Below, one piece after another: positions 1-12,062 of a stretch of DNA of 64,000 nt; position 1 is the stretch's first letter; each line of letters opens with the position of its first letter. Below the pieces are notes generated by a model that had not been told where the DNA came from, searched no databases, and saw only the letters and a program-made list of their open reading frames with translations. The position numbers and the translations under genes are program-made. Source of the DNA: Flaccisagitta enflata (Eukaryota > Chaetognatha > Sagittoidea > Aphragmophora); NCBI GenBank assembly GCA_965153355.1, contig OZ231126.1, positions 63,674,001-63,738,000 on the forward strand, written 5' to 3'.

Positions 1-164
1 CTGAGACAACCTTGTGGCACAACTGAGACAGGACCGTGGGACAACTGAGGCAACCTTGTGGCACAACTAAGGCGAGACTGTGACACGACTAAAGCAAGGC
101 TGTTGCTTATATAACTAACGCTAAGCTGCGGCACTATCAAGACAAAGCTGTAGCACAATTATAG
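1..164. repeat. Degenerate 22-bp tandem repeat
   Basis: About seven diverged units of roughly 22 bp, each built around a core like CTTGTGGCACAACTGAG. One unit near 106-131 is longer. The array is cut by the window edge, so its true length is unknown. No coding potential was seen. Confidence 0.75.
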
Positions 165-258
165 AAGGAACGAAGATAGCTGATGTAAGAGGTGACACGG
201 TAACAACTTGTAACTTATAAGACAAGGCCATGTAACTGAGCCTGGTAGCTGGTAAGAA

Positions 259-469
259 AACAAGGCCGGATACACAACTACCCCAGTCGCGTGCAGATGG
301 GCAGGGGCCATAATTGAGCTCAGTGGAGCATTTGGGCAGGAGCAGTTAGGCCAAAAACCCCATAACCTTAGAAATAGTAAAGTGTGACGGACCAACGGAC
401 GGACAGACCGACGGACCAGTGGACAGATTGACAAAGCGGGGTGTAGAGTCGAGTAGCACGCGACTAAAA
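259..469 (+). mobile_element. CGR element, subfamily A, intact
   Basis: The head is AACAAGGCCGGATACA. It is followed by the internal motif AGTCGCGTGC, two GGGCAGG boxes, an ACGG/ACCG-rich stretch and the tail hairpin ending CGCGACTAAAA. The left hairpin arm carries one change (AGTCGAG). No target duplication beyond A/T at the ends is visible, which fits insertion between two A (or T) bases. Confidence 0.85.
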
Positions 470-935
470 AGCCTTTCAAACGACAGACCAATAGACTGAT
501 AAACTGAGGGACGGACACAATCCCTCGTGATACGTGCGTTGAGTCTTAGGTTAACTATGGAAACAAGACTTTCCTTATGTCATCCTGGTGTGTCATCCTT
601 GTGTAGTCTAGTTGCGGTTTGATGAGAGATGTGGTTGTTGTCATGTTTATCCGTTTAAATTCTTGACAAGAGACCCAAAATGTTTTGCACTACGCAACAT
701 GAACAAAGCAAATAACGGGTCCGACGGTTGAAGCTGAGGCAAAGACAAGACATAGAAAGAAAAGTGTGGTGACGATCGACGCAGAATGAAGCGAGATTAA
801 AGAGCGAGTTGAAGCTAGATTGAAGCGAGGAGGATTAACGGGATGTTTTCATCAATTAAGAAATCCACCAGAATGCATTCCACAATCATCCGCGGGACAA
901 AAAGGAATTTCATAGCTGACGTAAAGAGAAAAAAC
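470..935. other. Unique sequence, nothing recognised
   Basis: I see no long open frame, RNA gene or repeat here. The last 150 bases become purine-rich towards the GAA array. Confidence 0.6.
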
Positions 936-1093
936 AGAAGAAGAAGAAGCAGAAGGAGAGGGAGAGGGAGAAGAAGAGGAAGAAAGAAGAAGAAGAAGAA
1001 GAAGAAGAAGAAGAAGAAGAAGAAGAAGAAGAAGAAGAAGAAGAAGAAGAAGAAGAAGAAGAAGAAGAAGACAAAGAAGAAGAAGAATAAGAA

Positions 1094-1124
<31 letters not shown>

Positions 1125-1267
1125 AAGAAGAAGAAGAAGAAGAAGAAGAAGAAGAAGAAGAAAGAAGAAGAAGAAGAAGAAGAAGAAGAAGAAGAAGAAG
1201 AAGAAGAAGAAGAAGAAGAAGAAGAAGAAGAAGAAAAAGAAGAAGAAGAAGAAGAAAAAGAACTAGA

Positions 1268-1355
<88 letters not shown>
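936..1355 (+). repeat. (GAA)n then (GA)n compound microsatellite
   Basis: A purine-only tract of about 420 bp: imperfect GAA triplets to about 1263, then a clean GA dinucleotide run from 1270 to 1355. Open frames across it (poly-Lys/Glu, Arg-Glu, Ser-Leu) are products of the repeat and not genes. Confidence 0.97.
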
Positions 1356-1359
<4 letters not shown>

Positions 1360-1409
1360 ATGAAACTGAGAAACATCAGGGTATGAAAACGATGAGATCA
1401 AGAAATGTA

Positions 1410-1608
1410 AACAAGGCCGGACACACGGCTACCGCAGTCGCGTGCGGGTGGGCAGGGGCCCTAATTGAAGTCACCATATCATTTGGGCAGGAGCAGTGAG
1501 GTCAAAAACCGCAAAACCCTCAAAAAAGATAAAGTGTGACAGATGGACCGATAGAAGGACCGACAGACCGACAAAGCGGGGCGTAGAGTCGCGTAGTACG
1601 CGACTAAA
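1410..1608 (+). mobile_element. CGR element, subfamily A, intact
   Basis: Full copy lying 55 bp past a GA array. The tail hairpin is AGTCGCGTA, one base, then TACGCGACT, which is a perfect 9-bp stem. The head carries GGACACACGGC in place of GGATACACGGC. The interior has the usual two GGGCAGG boxes and a GACC/GACA repeat. Confidence 0.87.
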
Positions 1609-1841
1609 AATAACAAACTGATTTGGTGCTTCCCAAAAAGGGAAGGGGGATGGAGAGGCGGAGAGAGGTCGTTTTTTGTATTAGGTACACATAAGGAAAC
1701 GGTGGATGACTTAAAAGAAATAATACTTGTAGAAGGGAAACAAACGAAAAAACAATGGGGAAAGAACTGATGGTAAAATGAGAAAGAAGAAGCTTAGCTG
1801 AGAAAGCAAAGACGGTAAACGAAAGGATTTAGGAGGTCGAG

Positions 1842-2062
1842 CTAAGAGCCGCAAGTGAAGAAAGCTTGCTCACACAGTTTTTTTTTCCCCTTCGAACGAA
1901 ACTGCATTAGCCCGCGGTAATGTAGCAAAGTAAGAATTATGTCCTCATTCCTCTGGGATATTGCCCTAAAGAGCGAAGAATTTACTGCCATTTTCTGCAA
2001 GTCTTTTCTCGGCAACAACATCAATCCTCCGTCTTCACAGAGAAAATCTTTTTTTTCAATGG
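1842..2062 (-). CDS. Candidate terminal exon, hydrophilic 72-residue frame
   Basis: On the minus strand a pyrimidine-rich stretch ends in CTATCAG at 2063, a reasonable splice acceptor. The frame after it stays open for 72 residues to a TAG at 1842, entering in phase 1. The composition looks like ordinary protein (residues such as DGGLMLLPRKDLQ, then a basic end with KGKKKLC) and not like a repeat. I recognise no family and found no upstream exon. A cryptic donor (TGT then GTGAGC) lies near the 3' end, so this could also be internal. Confidence 0.25.
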
Positions 2063-2561
2063 CTGATAGCCGAGTATAAATATGAAAACACAATTATTGA
2101 CAAATAATACACAATGTAGTACAATGATGATTAAACACATGCATATTTTGGGCTGAAATTTGACATTGAGTGAACTCAGTTGAAGCATTTTAACGATCCG
2201 AGCTTTAAAAAGCAATTATATAGACAGGTTCTGATCCCAATACGCCTAATTTTGTGAGAGGTGTTAGGTCTGCTAACAGACATTTACCAAGATTAAGATC
2301 ATGAATCAGGATGAAGAGAGCTCTGATATAAGGCTTGGCGTTGAAAAAAAAAAGATAGACGAAAAAAGAAAGGTGTGAAGCTCATTTCCTATGCCTCAGG
2401 CGAGATATTTCATTTTCATGTTTCCACCTCTCACAGGACTATATTGCGATGCTTGGTGATTTAGGGCAAAAACATCCAAAAATAACGCCGCACTAAAACT
2501 GAAACGAAGTAGTTTATATCATGATAATTTCTATTTCTCACTCCCGCTCTGCACCATTCGT

Positions 2562-2566
2562 GTCTG

Positions 2567-2648
<82 letters not shown>
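2562..2648 (+). repeat. (TGTC)n(TC)n microsatellite
   Basis: About nine TGTC units pass straight into a TC run. This is one of several GA/TC arrays bordered by GACA/TGTC tetramers in the window. Confidence 0.95.
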
Positions 2649-2651
<3 letters not shown>

Positions 2652-2770
2652 CACTTTCTCTTTTTTCTCGTTAAGGGGGAACCTATTTTTTCAGACGAAA
2701 AGCTAATCAGTGAGGAAATGAGGAAGGAAGAGATGTATCTAGTCAACCGTAGAGCCACCGTGATGGAAAA

Positions 2771-2965
<195 letters not shown>

Positions 2966-3301
2966 CCAGATAGACAAACAGAGAGACAAACAAAGAGACA
3001 GGTACAGACAGATAGAGCTAGGAGAAACAAGCGAAGACTGGGCAATCTTGACAGAAACGAAAAGCATTATGACAATTAGGGCGACAATAATACTGAAAGA
3101 AGTGGGGAGAAAGAAAGAAAGAATGGCGATGAAAAGAGGGAAGTATCACCGAGCGAAAAAAAAGTGGCAAGAAAATAGATAAGTATATAGATTGAAGTCG
3201 TTTTTCGTCTGCTTAGTGGAAGGAAAAAAGAAGGAAACGAATCAACGTCAATTTAGGAATTATACATATATTCTTTGTTACTCTATTGGTGATGGTCATT
3301 A

Positions 3302-3498
3302 AAGTCGATTGCTAAGCGACTCAATAAGAGGCTACGGCTGTCGGTAGGTCGGTCGTTACGTTGGCAACTTTTTTTTTGATGACCTGAAATTGGCTGAAAT
3401 GGTGGGGTTCAGTACTTCAGTGCCCATATCCACCCCCATAATAGCATCTGCCCACCTGCAAGAGCAAGCGACTACTTTTTGGCCGTGTATTCAGGTTT
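3302..3498 (-). mobile_element. CGR element, degraded
   Basis: Read on the minus strand, the tail still shows CTCTTATTG and a weak AGTCG..CGACT hairpin, followed by remnants of the ACCG repeat. The head survives as CCTGAATACACGGCC. Most internal positions have diverged, so this is an old copy. Confidence 0.6.
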
Positions 3499-3696
3499 AT
3501 GAGCTTCAACAGGGATCGCGCGAACGACCAATACACTCGTCATGCAAAGTGGAAAGGTAGGTTACTCGCCATCTAACAAACAAACTAAACCGACCTAAGA
3601 ACATTTTTACGGAAAGGAATATTCAGCATAAGTCTTAACCTCATTAAAAAAGAAGTATTAGTAAGTAAATGTGTACTAATTGCTTACTGGAGAGAG

Positions 3697-3698
<2 letters not shown>

Positions 3699-3792
<94 letters not shown>
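3699..3792 (+). repeat. (GA)n microsatellite
   Basis: A nearly uninterrupted GA run of about 94 bp. Confidence 0.96.
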
Positions 3793-3793
<1 letters not shown>

Positions 3794-3799
3794 GTAACT

Positions 3800-4605
3800 A
3801 AACGTATTACGGTAAAACCAGATAGAGAAAGTGTCAAGTTATTGACAAGTTAACTGCTTTGCCTAATTGTTGACGAACTCAGTATCTGACCTTTGTGATG
3901 GCGGGATGAAAATTAACTTTAATTTCACGTTTCACTGCACGTTTTTAAGAAATACGCACTCGTTAGATACACTAGCGTCGATTCTCCTTGCCTTGATTCG
4001 TCCTTGTTTAGTTAATGAGTTCACTAACTTTGTTAAGAAAACTTAATCTTTCTTTTCTTTTCTTTTCTTTTAACCCTTAAAAAACCCTATTATTGCCAAA
4101 TCCTATTCTTCTTCTTCTCTTTCCTCCTCCTCCTCCCTCACCTCCTCCACCACCCCATTAAAAATCCTTATGCAGAGTGTTTGGGGGCCTTTGAAGTTGC
4201 CGCAATTGGTGTGAGATATACATTTGTATTCAGTCTCCTTATTTACGCCAAGGAAATCTTGAAAATAAACGAAGCGTTTTCTGAAAACTACTCATCCGCA
4301 TTAAGTTGAGCGATGCCTCCGGGTTTGGGAAAAAAGGCAAAGGAAAAGCGACGGTAGTGTATGTATGTGTGTCAGTGTTTCTGTTGAGACTTCAAAGAAA
4401 AACATGAAATTTACCGCCCAAAATGGAAACTTTTTGAAAAATCAAACTTTTGATAATTTTTTTTCTACCTGAAAGAACGCATATCATGTAATTATTCCAG
4501 CAAAATGTTTACTGTTTACAAATGTCAACTTCGTTAAACAACTGAGTATCATTAAGTTATATCCTATTTGGACAAATACAAGACGGAAATAAGAATAATA
4601 AACTG
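3800..4605. other. Unique sequence, nothing recognised
   Basis: AT-rich unique DNA with a short TTTTC tandem near 4050-4071 and a C/T-rich patch near 4108-4155. No gene was seen. Confidence 0.6.
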
Positions 4606-4606
4606 A

Positions 4607-4609
<3 letters not shown>

Positions 4610-4650
<41 letters not shown>

Positions 4651-4708
4651 CTCTCTCTCGCTCTCGCTCTCGCTCTCGCTCTCTCTCTCTCTCTCTTTCT
4701 CTTTCTCC
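4610..4708 (+). repeat. (CT)n with (CTCGCT) interruptions
   Basis: A CT array in which regularly spaced G substitutions create CTCGCT hexamers in its second half, showing that the variant unit itself was amplified. Confidence 0.93.
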
Positions 4709-4993
4709 AGCTCCCCGCATTTGTTTTCCACTGACTCACAAACATTCGTTTATACCGCCCCTCTATAGTAAAAGAGCAGCTTTCCGAATAGTATAGAGTA
4801 GTATATGGCGACGCCGGGCGACAGATATTTCCCATTTTTATCTTTTCCCATGTCATCGCAATTCGTGTACTTTCTCATTTTCCTAGAAAAACATTTCCTC
4901 GTTTTCCCCGTTCTTGTCCTTTGAGCATAAAAGAAGAACGACGCAAAACCGAAATAAAGAAAAGAGAAGTAACAATAAAATGTGTAGAAAAGA

Positions 4994-5177
4994 AACAAGG
5001 CCACATACTCCATTGCGAGTGGGCGGAGGCAGTATCACAAAGAAATCACAAACCCTGACTAATTTCACCTCACTCAAAAAATAATGCTTATCTTATGGAC
5101 CCACGGACCTCCCTATATACGGATCTACCAACTGACGAACAAAGCCTCTTTTTGGGTCACTTGGCAAGCGACTAAAA
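4994..5177 (+). mobile_element. CGR element, degraded
   Basis: The head AACAAGGCC, a GCGAGTGGGCGGAGGC version of the internal motif, scattered GGACC units, then CAAAGCCTCTT and GCGACTAAAA at the end. The tail hairpin is broken on its left arm. Confidence 0.6.
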
Positions 5178-5179
5178 TG

Positions 5180-5960
5180 CAAAGGAAAAAAATGAATTCT
5201 GGCACCATTCTTGTCAAATGAAGACAGAAGGAGGAAAGAAATGAAAAAAAAAGGAGACAAGAAATGACAAGAAAAGGACAGATGAAACTAACAGACAGCG
5301 TCATGGCACGACAGACAATGACAAATGAAAGGAAGAAAGAGACATGTTAAATCAAGACAGTCTGCAGAGGAAAAAATGGCGCGACAGCGTGGTGTATGAG
5401 ACATATTGTTGTCTCAAAGATACATCAAGCCTATGTCCCTGCGCGATACCGCAATTTTCCTTCACTCTAGAATTAAGTTGATAGTGTTTAGAGTACGACA
5501 TTTTGTCATTCATTTTTTCTCTATTTATGCGACAAAGAAAATGTGAATAATCTATCCGTTTTTACTACGATGACTACCGCAAAAGAAATATGCTAGAAAT
5601 AAAAGACAAAGGAAAAAAAAAAACTCCAGATAAAATTTGCTATTTGGCAGTAATTGGTGAAAGCGTTGAGTGTTAAAAGAAAACATAGTACTTAGTCGTA
5701 GTCCCTCATTTCCTTTCATACGCAATACAATCCCGTGAAATAATTTGTTTCCCTTCTTTTTCGCTCGTGTTCTTTTTTTTTCTTTTAGTATCCATGTTAT
5801 TAGGTCGTTACTTCATGAAACCAGCTTTCTTGTCTCATATGGCCCAAGAAGTGGCACTTGTGGCGCTTTCATGGCCTCATTCTCGGGGCTTCCATGACGT
5901 GACGGCGCCCAACTTTTTTTGGCACCGAAGACATTAAAGCTATGGGAAATGAGGTCATTC
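5180..5960. other. Unique sequence, nothing recognised
   Basis: Purine-rich on the plus strand to about 5350, then AT-rich. I see no exon-like frame with convincing splice sites and no repeat copy. Confidence 0.55.
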
Positions 5961-5965
5961 TCGGC

Positions 5966-6196
<231 letters not shown>

Positions 6197-6357
6197 AGTA
6201 GTAAAAGCGATGGTGGCAATGGAAAAAAGTGACAACGGAAACAACAACAACGCAAATGACTAAGTCAACAGCAACTACCACAACAACATTAACATCAGTT
6301 GTTTCTTTCGGTCACCATTAGGAAACAAAGAAGTCTTTGCAGTCGACGTCACAAAAG

Positions 6358-6450
<93 letters not shown>
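6358..6450 (+). repeat. (GAT)n microsatellite
   Basis: About 31 perfect GAT units, the only GAT array in the window. Confidence 0.97.
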
Positions 6451-6509
6451 CTCGGCCGTTTGCCAAATTGCCCTCTTTTTTCCCCCTTCGAGGCTCCAAG
6501 CAGAATAAA

Positions 6510-7311
6510 AAATAGCAGTCTTACCAGATGGCCTCATATCCTGCAACACGCACAATAAATAGATGGCCGCCATCTAGCCTCATATCCTGAAAACGACCTC
6601 CACGAATTTGCGCCTCTTTCATAAACCGTTTTCCCCTGAGTCTTTTTAGAAGCTTGCAAAGGTACTAACTGTAAGTTATGTTAGTTGGTTGGTTGATCAT
6701 TTGGTTGGTTGGATGGTAATGAATTGTTTCATATACAAATTGAAGAGCACAATAATTCAATGCCCAGCCATTCATTCACACGTTTATGGATTCATACATT
6801 TATACATCCATGTTTCTTCAATCATTAGTGACGCATCGTTGGCCTTAGTGGTCTTTTTTTTTATCCATTTGCCATCTCGCCCCACGCGTATACGTTGACA
6901 TATATATTTGTGGAATGGATAAAAGGCGTCGAAAAGACGTGGAACATAAAAGGGCGTCGCAACAATTTGGAAATGTGTGCGGGAGCAAATTGACTGCTTG
7001 GGAATATTGCTCAAAGTGAAGGGGCGTTGTTGACCTTTGGAACAATAAAGCAAAAGGAGAAATAGAGTTCGGAATGACCACAAAATGAAGAGAATGGGGC
7101 TTGATAAATACAGCACAAGGGGGGGGGGGCAAAATTTCCCGCTACATCGCAGTACTCTATGTCATACCATCCCGTTTATCGTTAAAAGGTGGAGAGTCGG
7201 AGAAAAAGTGAGAGTGTGGGTTAATATGCAACCGAAACAGATCGAAGAGACAGGACGGAAATTCATAGGAAAGCGTGGAAATAAGGCAATTGTGTTTTGA
7301 AATGAAGGCGT
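6510..7311. other. Unique sequence, nothing recognised
   Basis: Contains a short direct repeat of ATGGCCTCATATCCTG-like sequence near 6528-6590. Otherwise unique DNA with no supported gene. Confidence 0.55.
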
Positions 7312-7319
7312 GTCTATGT
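7312..7319. repeat. 8-bp target site duplication (left)
   Basis: GTCTATGT directly abuts the left end of the foldback element. The same octamer follows its right end at 9761-9768. Confidence 0.85.
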
Positions 7320-9760
7320 CAGACTGGGCCGTAGGACCCTTATGAAGGCAGATCGGCTACCAACAGCAGGGACTGGCTTCATTCATCATAACAACAAGAT
7401 TTGCCAAGTTTTATGACCATAGAATCGATTTTACTCATGGCCGCCACCCCCCCTATAATCCCAGCATGAGGGTTGTTGTGGTAAAAATTCCAACTTTGGG
7501 TCACTTTGGCCTCAAAATTAGGCCCCTTCGAATTTAAATTTTGACCTAAAATCCATGAGATTATAAAACTAGAGCTCAAGAGCTAACTAATGGTGCAATC
7601 CGCATGTTTTTATCTTAATTTGTTGAGATTTGAGAGCATTTCAAAGATGAAAGGGTATGAGGGTCAAATTGCAGCTTATTTTCAGTGGCAATTTTGACAT
7701 TTTTCACAGATTTGAACATATTTTGGCTTTGGATGGACCAATCTGCATGAAATTGGTGATTAAATTGAAGAGTTTTTGCTGCTCTAGCTGATGGTAAAAA
7801 AATTTTTGATCGATTTTGCCCTCAATTCTTTTTATTGACTGTAGAAGCAGGTATAAAAAAGTCGATTTTCTTGAAAATTGAGCAATTTTGGACAAAAAAT
7901 TAGACCACTTCCATTATTAAAAAAGACTTAAAATCCATGAGCAAAATAAAGAGCTGCTCAAGAGCTAACTAGTGGTGCAATCGGCATGTCAATATGTTTT
8001 TGCATTTAGATTTTACAGAACTTTAAAAATCAAAGGGTATGTCAAAATGACCATTTATGGTCAATTTGGCCGTTTTGGACTCAATATGGGGTCACTTGGC
8101 TGTAGAAATCGATAGAAAAATCTGTGAGATTATGAAACTAGAGCTCAAGAGCTAACCAGCGGTGCAATCCGCATATTGTTATCTTAGTTTGTTAAGATTC
8201 TGAGCATTTCAAAGATGAAAGGGTAGGAAGGTCAAATTGCAGCTTAAATTTCAATGGCGATTATGACACTTTTCACTAATTTCAATATTTCTCGGCTTTG
8301 GATGAACCAATCTGCATGAAATTGGTGATCAAACTGAAGAGTTTTTGCTGCTCTAGCTGATGGTAAAAAAATTTTTGATCGATTTTGCCCTCAATTTTTT
8401 TTATTGACTGTAGAAGCAGGTGTAAAAAAGTCGATTTTCTTGAAAATTGAGCAATTTTGGACAAAAATTCGGCTACTTTCAATTCAACAATTGACCTAAA
8501 ATCCATCGCAAAATAAAGAATTGTTTGAGAGCTAACTAGTGGTGCAATCGCCATGTCTTTATGATTTTGCATTTAGATTTGACAGAATTTAAAAGATTAA
8601 AGGGACTGTTTAAATAGTATGTAAGGCCATTTTGGCCATTTTGGCCTCTAACTTGAGTCACTCTGCTGTAAATATCGGACAAAAAATCCATGAGACAATA
8701 AAACTAGAGCTCCAGAGCTAGCCAGTGGTGCAATTGGCATGATGTTATCTAGATTTGTCTAGATTTGAGAGCATTTTAAGGATAAGGGAAGATGATGTAT
8801 TTCGAGGTACATTTTGCCACAGTAATTTTGTCAGTTCACACATTACTCATTGTAAATTTGCTTTGGATGGACCAATTATCACAAAAGTGGTGACCAAAAC
8901 GAAGAGTTTTTGATACTCTAGATGATTGAAGAAAAAGTTTTGATCGATATGTCGCCCAAAAGTGTATAGAGGCTCTGCGGCAAAGTGAACCCAAATTGAG
9001 GCCAAAACGGCCAAAGTGACCATAAATGGTCATTTTGACATACCCTTTGATCTTTGAAGTTCTGTAAAATCTAAATGCAAAAACATATTGACATGCCGAT
9101 TGCACCACTAGTTAGCTCTTGAGCAGCTCTTTCTTTTGCTCATGGATTTCAAGTCTTTTTTAAAAATGGAAGTGGTCTAATTTCTTGTCCAAAATTGCTC
9201 AATTTTCAAGAAAATCGACTTTTTTATACCTGCTTCTACAGTCAATAAAAAAAATTGAGGGCAAAATCGATCAAAAATTTTTTTACCATCAGCTAGAGCA
9301 GCAAAAACTCTTCGATTTGATCACCAATTTCATGCAGATTGGTCCATCCAAAGCCAAAATATGTTCAAATCTGTGAAAAATGTCAAAATTGCCACTGAAA
9401 AAAAGCTGCAATTTGACCCTCATACCCTTTCATCTTTGAAATGCTTTCAAATCTCAACAAATTAAGATAAAAACATGCGGATTGCACCATTAGTTAGCTC
9501 TTGAGCTCTAGTTTTATAATCTCATGGATTTTAGGTGAAAATTCCAATTCAAATGGGCCTAATTTTGAGGCCAAAGTGACCCAAAGTTGGAATTTTTACC
9601 ACAACAACCCTCATGCTGGGATTTTAGGGGGGGTGGCGGCCATGAGTAAAATCGATCCTATGGTCATGAAACTTGGCAAATCTTGTTGTTATGATGAATG
9701 AAGCCAGTCCCTGCTGTTGGTAGCCGATCTGCCTTCATAAGGGTCCTACGGCCCAGTCTG
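7320..9760. mobile_element. Foldback DNA transposon (non-autonomous), satellite-filled arms
   Basis: The ends are exact inverted repeats beginning CAGACTGGGCCGTAGGACCC. The left arm (7320 to about 8105) and right arm (about 8975 to 9760) are inverted copies of one another over about 790 bp. Inside, related blocks recur at about 385 and 186 bp spacing (markers AGCTAACTAGTGGTGCAAT near 7580, 7965, 8151, 8531 and 8717), so the arms are made of tandem repeats of about 570 bp. Identical 8-bp GTCTATGT flanks show that it transposed as a unit. CAG termini and an 8-bp duplication fit the hAT superfamily. Arms built of tandem repeats recall the Drosophila Foldback and Galileo elements. It has no transposase. 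Confidence 0.85.
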
Positions 9761-9768
9761 GTCTATGT
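9761..9768. repeat. 8-bp target site duplication (right)
   Basis: GTCTATGT, identical to 7312-7319. Confidence 0.85.
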
Positions 9769-10922
9769 GAAAGCTAAACTGCGGCTGGATAGAGAGAGAA
9801 TAGAGGACATTGGCATTTGGCAGGAACATAACCGAAGAGGTGGGTTAACTCGAAAGGGAGAACACACATCAAATTTACTTTCGTAGGATTCTACAAATGT
9901 AGATGGGAGAGAAGCAGTTATATAATGCGATTTGGCACAGCATGGCTGAAATGATAGACTGATCGCTGTAAATCCTGACTGTGACTGTTGCTGCTTTCAG
10001 AGAAAGTCGGAGAGTGAACGCAAAAAGATAATGTTTTACCGGTTCCCTCATCATTTTCCATGTTGTCTCATCGTTGATGGGGAGCGAAAAAAATGTAGCC
10101 CCGCAGATAGAAAGAGGAGCCGCTAAATAGATGGAAGCCTCGGGCCGGTCTAACGAGATAACGATTCAGTCCGGCCAATAGATGCCAGTTTCACCGTTTT
10201 AAAGACTCCCGTTCTACCGTCCTCATAAAGATATCGTCGTAATGCTTTCCTTTTACCAACTATCAGGCCGCGCCCTCCCACAATTCCATGGAATACTATC
10301 ATAACTTTTTTTTAATGGCGCACATTCCTGTCATCATTGCAGCTCCGTTGTCGCCATAACTCATCTTCGCTACTACAATATTGTATCCTTATCTTTGCTT
10401 CACGTTAGGTTCTGTACAGTGCCTCTGGATTGAGGATTATGGAGGACGGGGAGGGGGGGGGCGTGGGACTCATGGCGAGGGGACTGTATACCAAATTGGT
10501 ACCCACACTTGTTAGTTCACTGTTAGCTCACTGTTAGCTCACTTTGGTTCGTAGTGCTAAATAATTACTGTGATCAGCATGTAGCACTGAACCACGGTCA
10601 AGAATTTCAGTCGGGTTGTCAGCGTGAACCCAGCAGGTTAACAAAAGTCACAACAAACATTCGTTTCGTCTACAAAAGTGACATTCAGATCACTGCGATG
10701 GAAAAGTGACATTGAAAGCTGTGACAGCTTTGACGCGGCGGTTTCTTTGGCGTCGGTTTTCAGGCGGCGTCATAACGAGTCATAAAAGTCACCGACCGGC
10801 GACCACCTTACTTTGGCTTCTCTTTCCAATTTGACTTACATTCCCAGCTTCCTTACCCACCGCCTGAATTCGCATCGCACAAATTGTACTACAATGCCAC
10901 AATCTTGTTTTCATCGCTGTTA
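9769..10922. other. Unique sequence, nothing recognised
   Basis: Mixed-composition unique DNA. A short 11-bp tandem (TTAGCTCACTG-like, three units) lies near 10511-10546. No supported gene. Confidence 0.55.
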
Positions 10923-11193
10923 TTAGTTGCGGACACGCAACTCTATAAGAGGTTTTGTCCGTCCGTCCGTCCGTCCGTCCGTCCGTCCGTCCGTCCGTCC
11001 GTCCGTCCGTCCGTCCGTCCGTCCGTCCGTCCGTGGGTGAGCACGAGTTGAAAAGTGGGAAACTAGCATTTTAGAGCCTTTTTGTGTATGTGTCTGCGTT
11101 GGAAGGAGGGTTGGGTGGGGCGTTGGGTGTGGATGGGGGTTGGCTGCCCCTACCCACCCATCCGCAACAATATTGTGACCCCCCGTCACTTGT
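10923..11193 (-). mobile_element. CGR element, subfamily B, with expanded (TCCG)n
   Basis: On the minus strand the tail hairpin is AGTTGCG TGTC CGCAACT followed by TAATA. The head is AACAAGTGACGGGG..GTCAC, where a GTGAC/GTCAC stem replaces the usual GCCG/CGGC stem. The internal tetranucleotide has expanded to about 19 TCCG units (10957-11034), making this a CGR copy that has seeded a microsatellite. Confidence 0.85.
10957..11034 (-). repeat. (TCCG)n microsatellite inside a CGR element
   Basis: Nearly perfect tetranucleotide array at the position where other copies have only three to eight imperfect ACGG/ACCG units. Confidence 0.93.
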
Positions 11194-11447
11194 TTTTTAA
11201 GAGTCAAGCTTCAGAAATGTCTGGATCTAATGATATTTTTACATGTTTTTACGGCACATCATTAAAGCAAAAATAGGCGATTCACACAATATGTTTGTCA
11301 TCCATCAGGTGAAAATTGTGAACCTTGAAAGAATTATTTTTTTTTTCATGAACGACCCAAACAAACTAGTTGAAAGTAAGCGTGGGAAGGTGAAAAGGAA
11401 ATCATTCACCCCTCGTCAAACTTTTCTTCCTTACTCCCATGTTTCCA

Positions 11448-11770
11448 CTGACTACTAGGGTGGTCACGAAATAGGGTCAAATTTCAAAAAATGATTTACT
11501 TTAGTTTTTTGCATAAATGTACCTAATACGGAGGTTTTCCCACAAGTAGAGGTCTGAATTTGGAGATTAAACCATGGCGGCAAAACTATAAGCTTCCTAT
11601 GTCAATAAAAAAATCCCCATAGCAAGCCTATGGTTTTGCCAACAAGGTTTCTTGTTTGATTTCACACCCCAGCTTGTGAGATATCCTTTTTTTATTGAGC
11701 ATTTGTGCAAAGGGCTCAAGTATATCAATATATGAAATTTGACTGAATTCCGGACCACCCTACTGACTAC
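11448..11770. mobile_element. hAT-type MITE with 8-bp target duplication
   Basis: The element spans 11456-11762 (307 bp). Its ends are TAGGGTGGTC and GACCACCCTA, and a further block ending GTCAAATTTC near each end is also inverted, giving imperfect inverted repeats of about 31 bp. CTGACTAC is present on both sides (11448-11455 and 11763-11770). Termini and duplication length fit a non-autonomous hAT element. There is no coding capacity. Confidence 0.85.
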
Positions 11771-12062
11771 CCTCACCCTCGAAACTTCCAACCACCCAGA
11801 GAAGAGGGCGCGCGCGTTACCTGGCGCCGTATCGACTCAGCGACGCGTCTCGGCGTGTTTTTCAAAAAGCGCCACGCGGGCGTGAAATGAGCGCGTGAAT
11901 TGGGCGCGCGTAAATGTTGCTGTCGGGCTTTTGCTTACGCGGCTTTGGCGCTTGTGTGCAATGGGAAAATATATGTACAGTAACGCCAGTCTAAAACGCT
12001 TTGACTAAAAATAGTCCTCTTATCTATTTATATTCTTTCTTTTTTTTTTTCTTTTTTTTTGA

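Noticed and set aside
259-469. CGR elements as tRNA-derived SINEs
   Set aside because: I see no A or B box, no tRNA-like 5' end and no target duplications, while a terminal hairpin is conserved.
4755-4888. Minus-strand frame KMRKYTNCDDMGKDKNGKY with a possible acceptor and donor
   Set aside because: The acceptor pyrimidine tract is short and the GTATAA donor weak; I could not link it to other exons.
10957-11034. TCCG array considered as a CRISPR-like or direct-repeat array
   Set aside because: Units are 4 bp with no spacers; it is a microsatellite within a CGR element.
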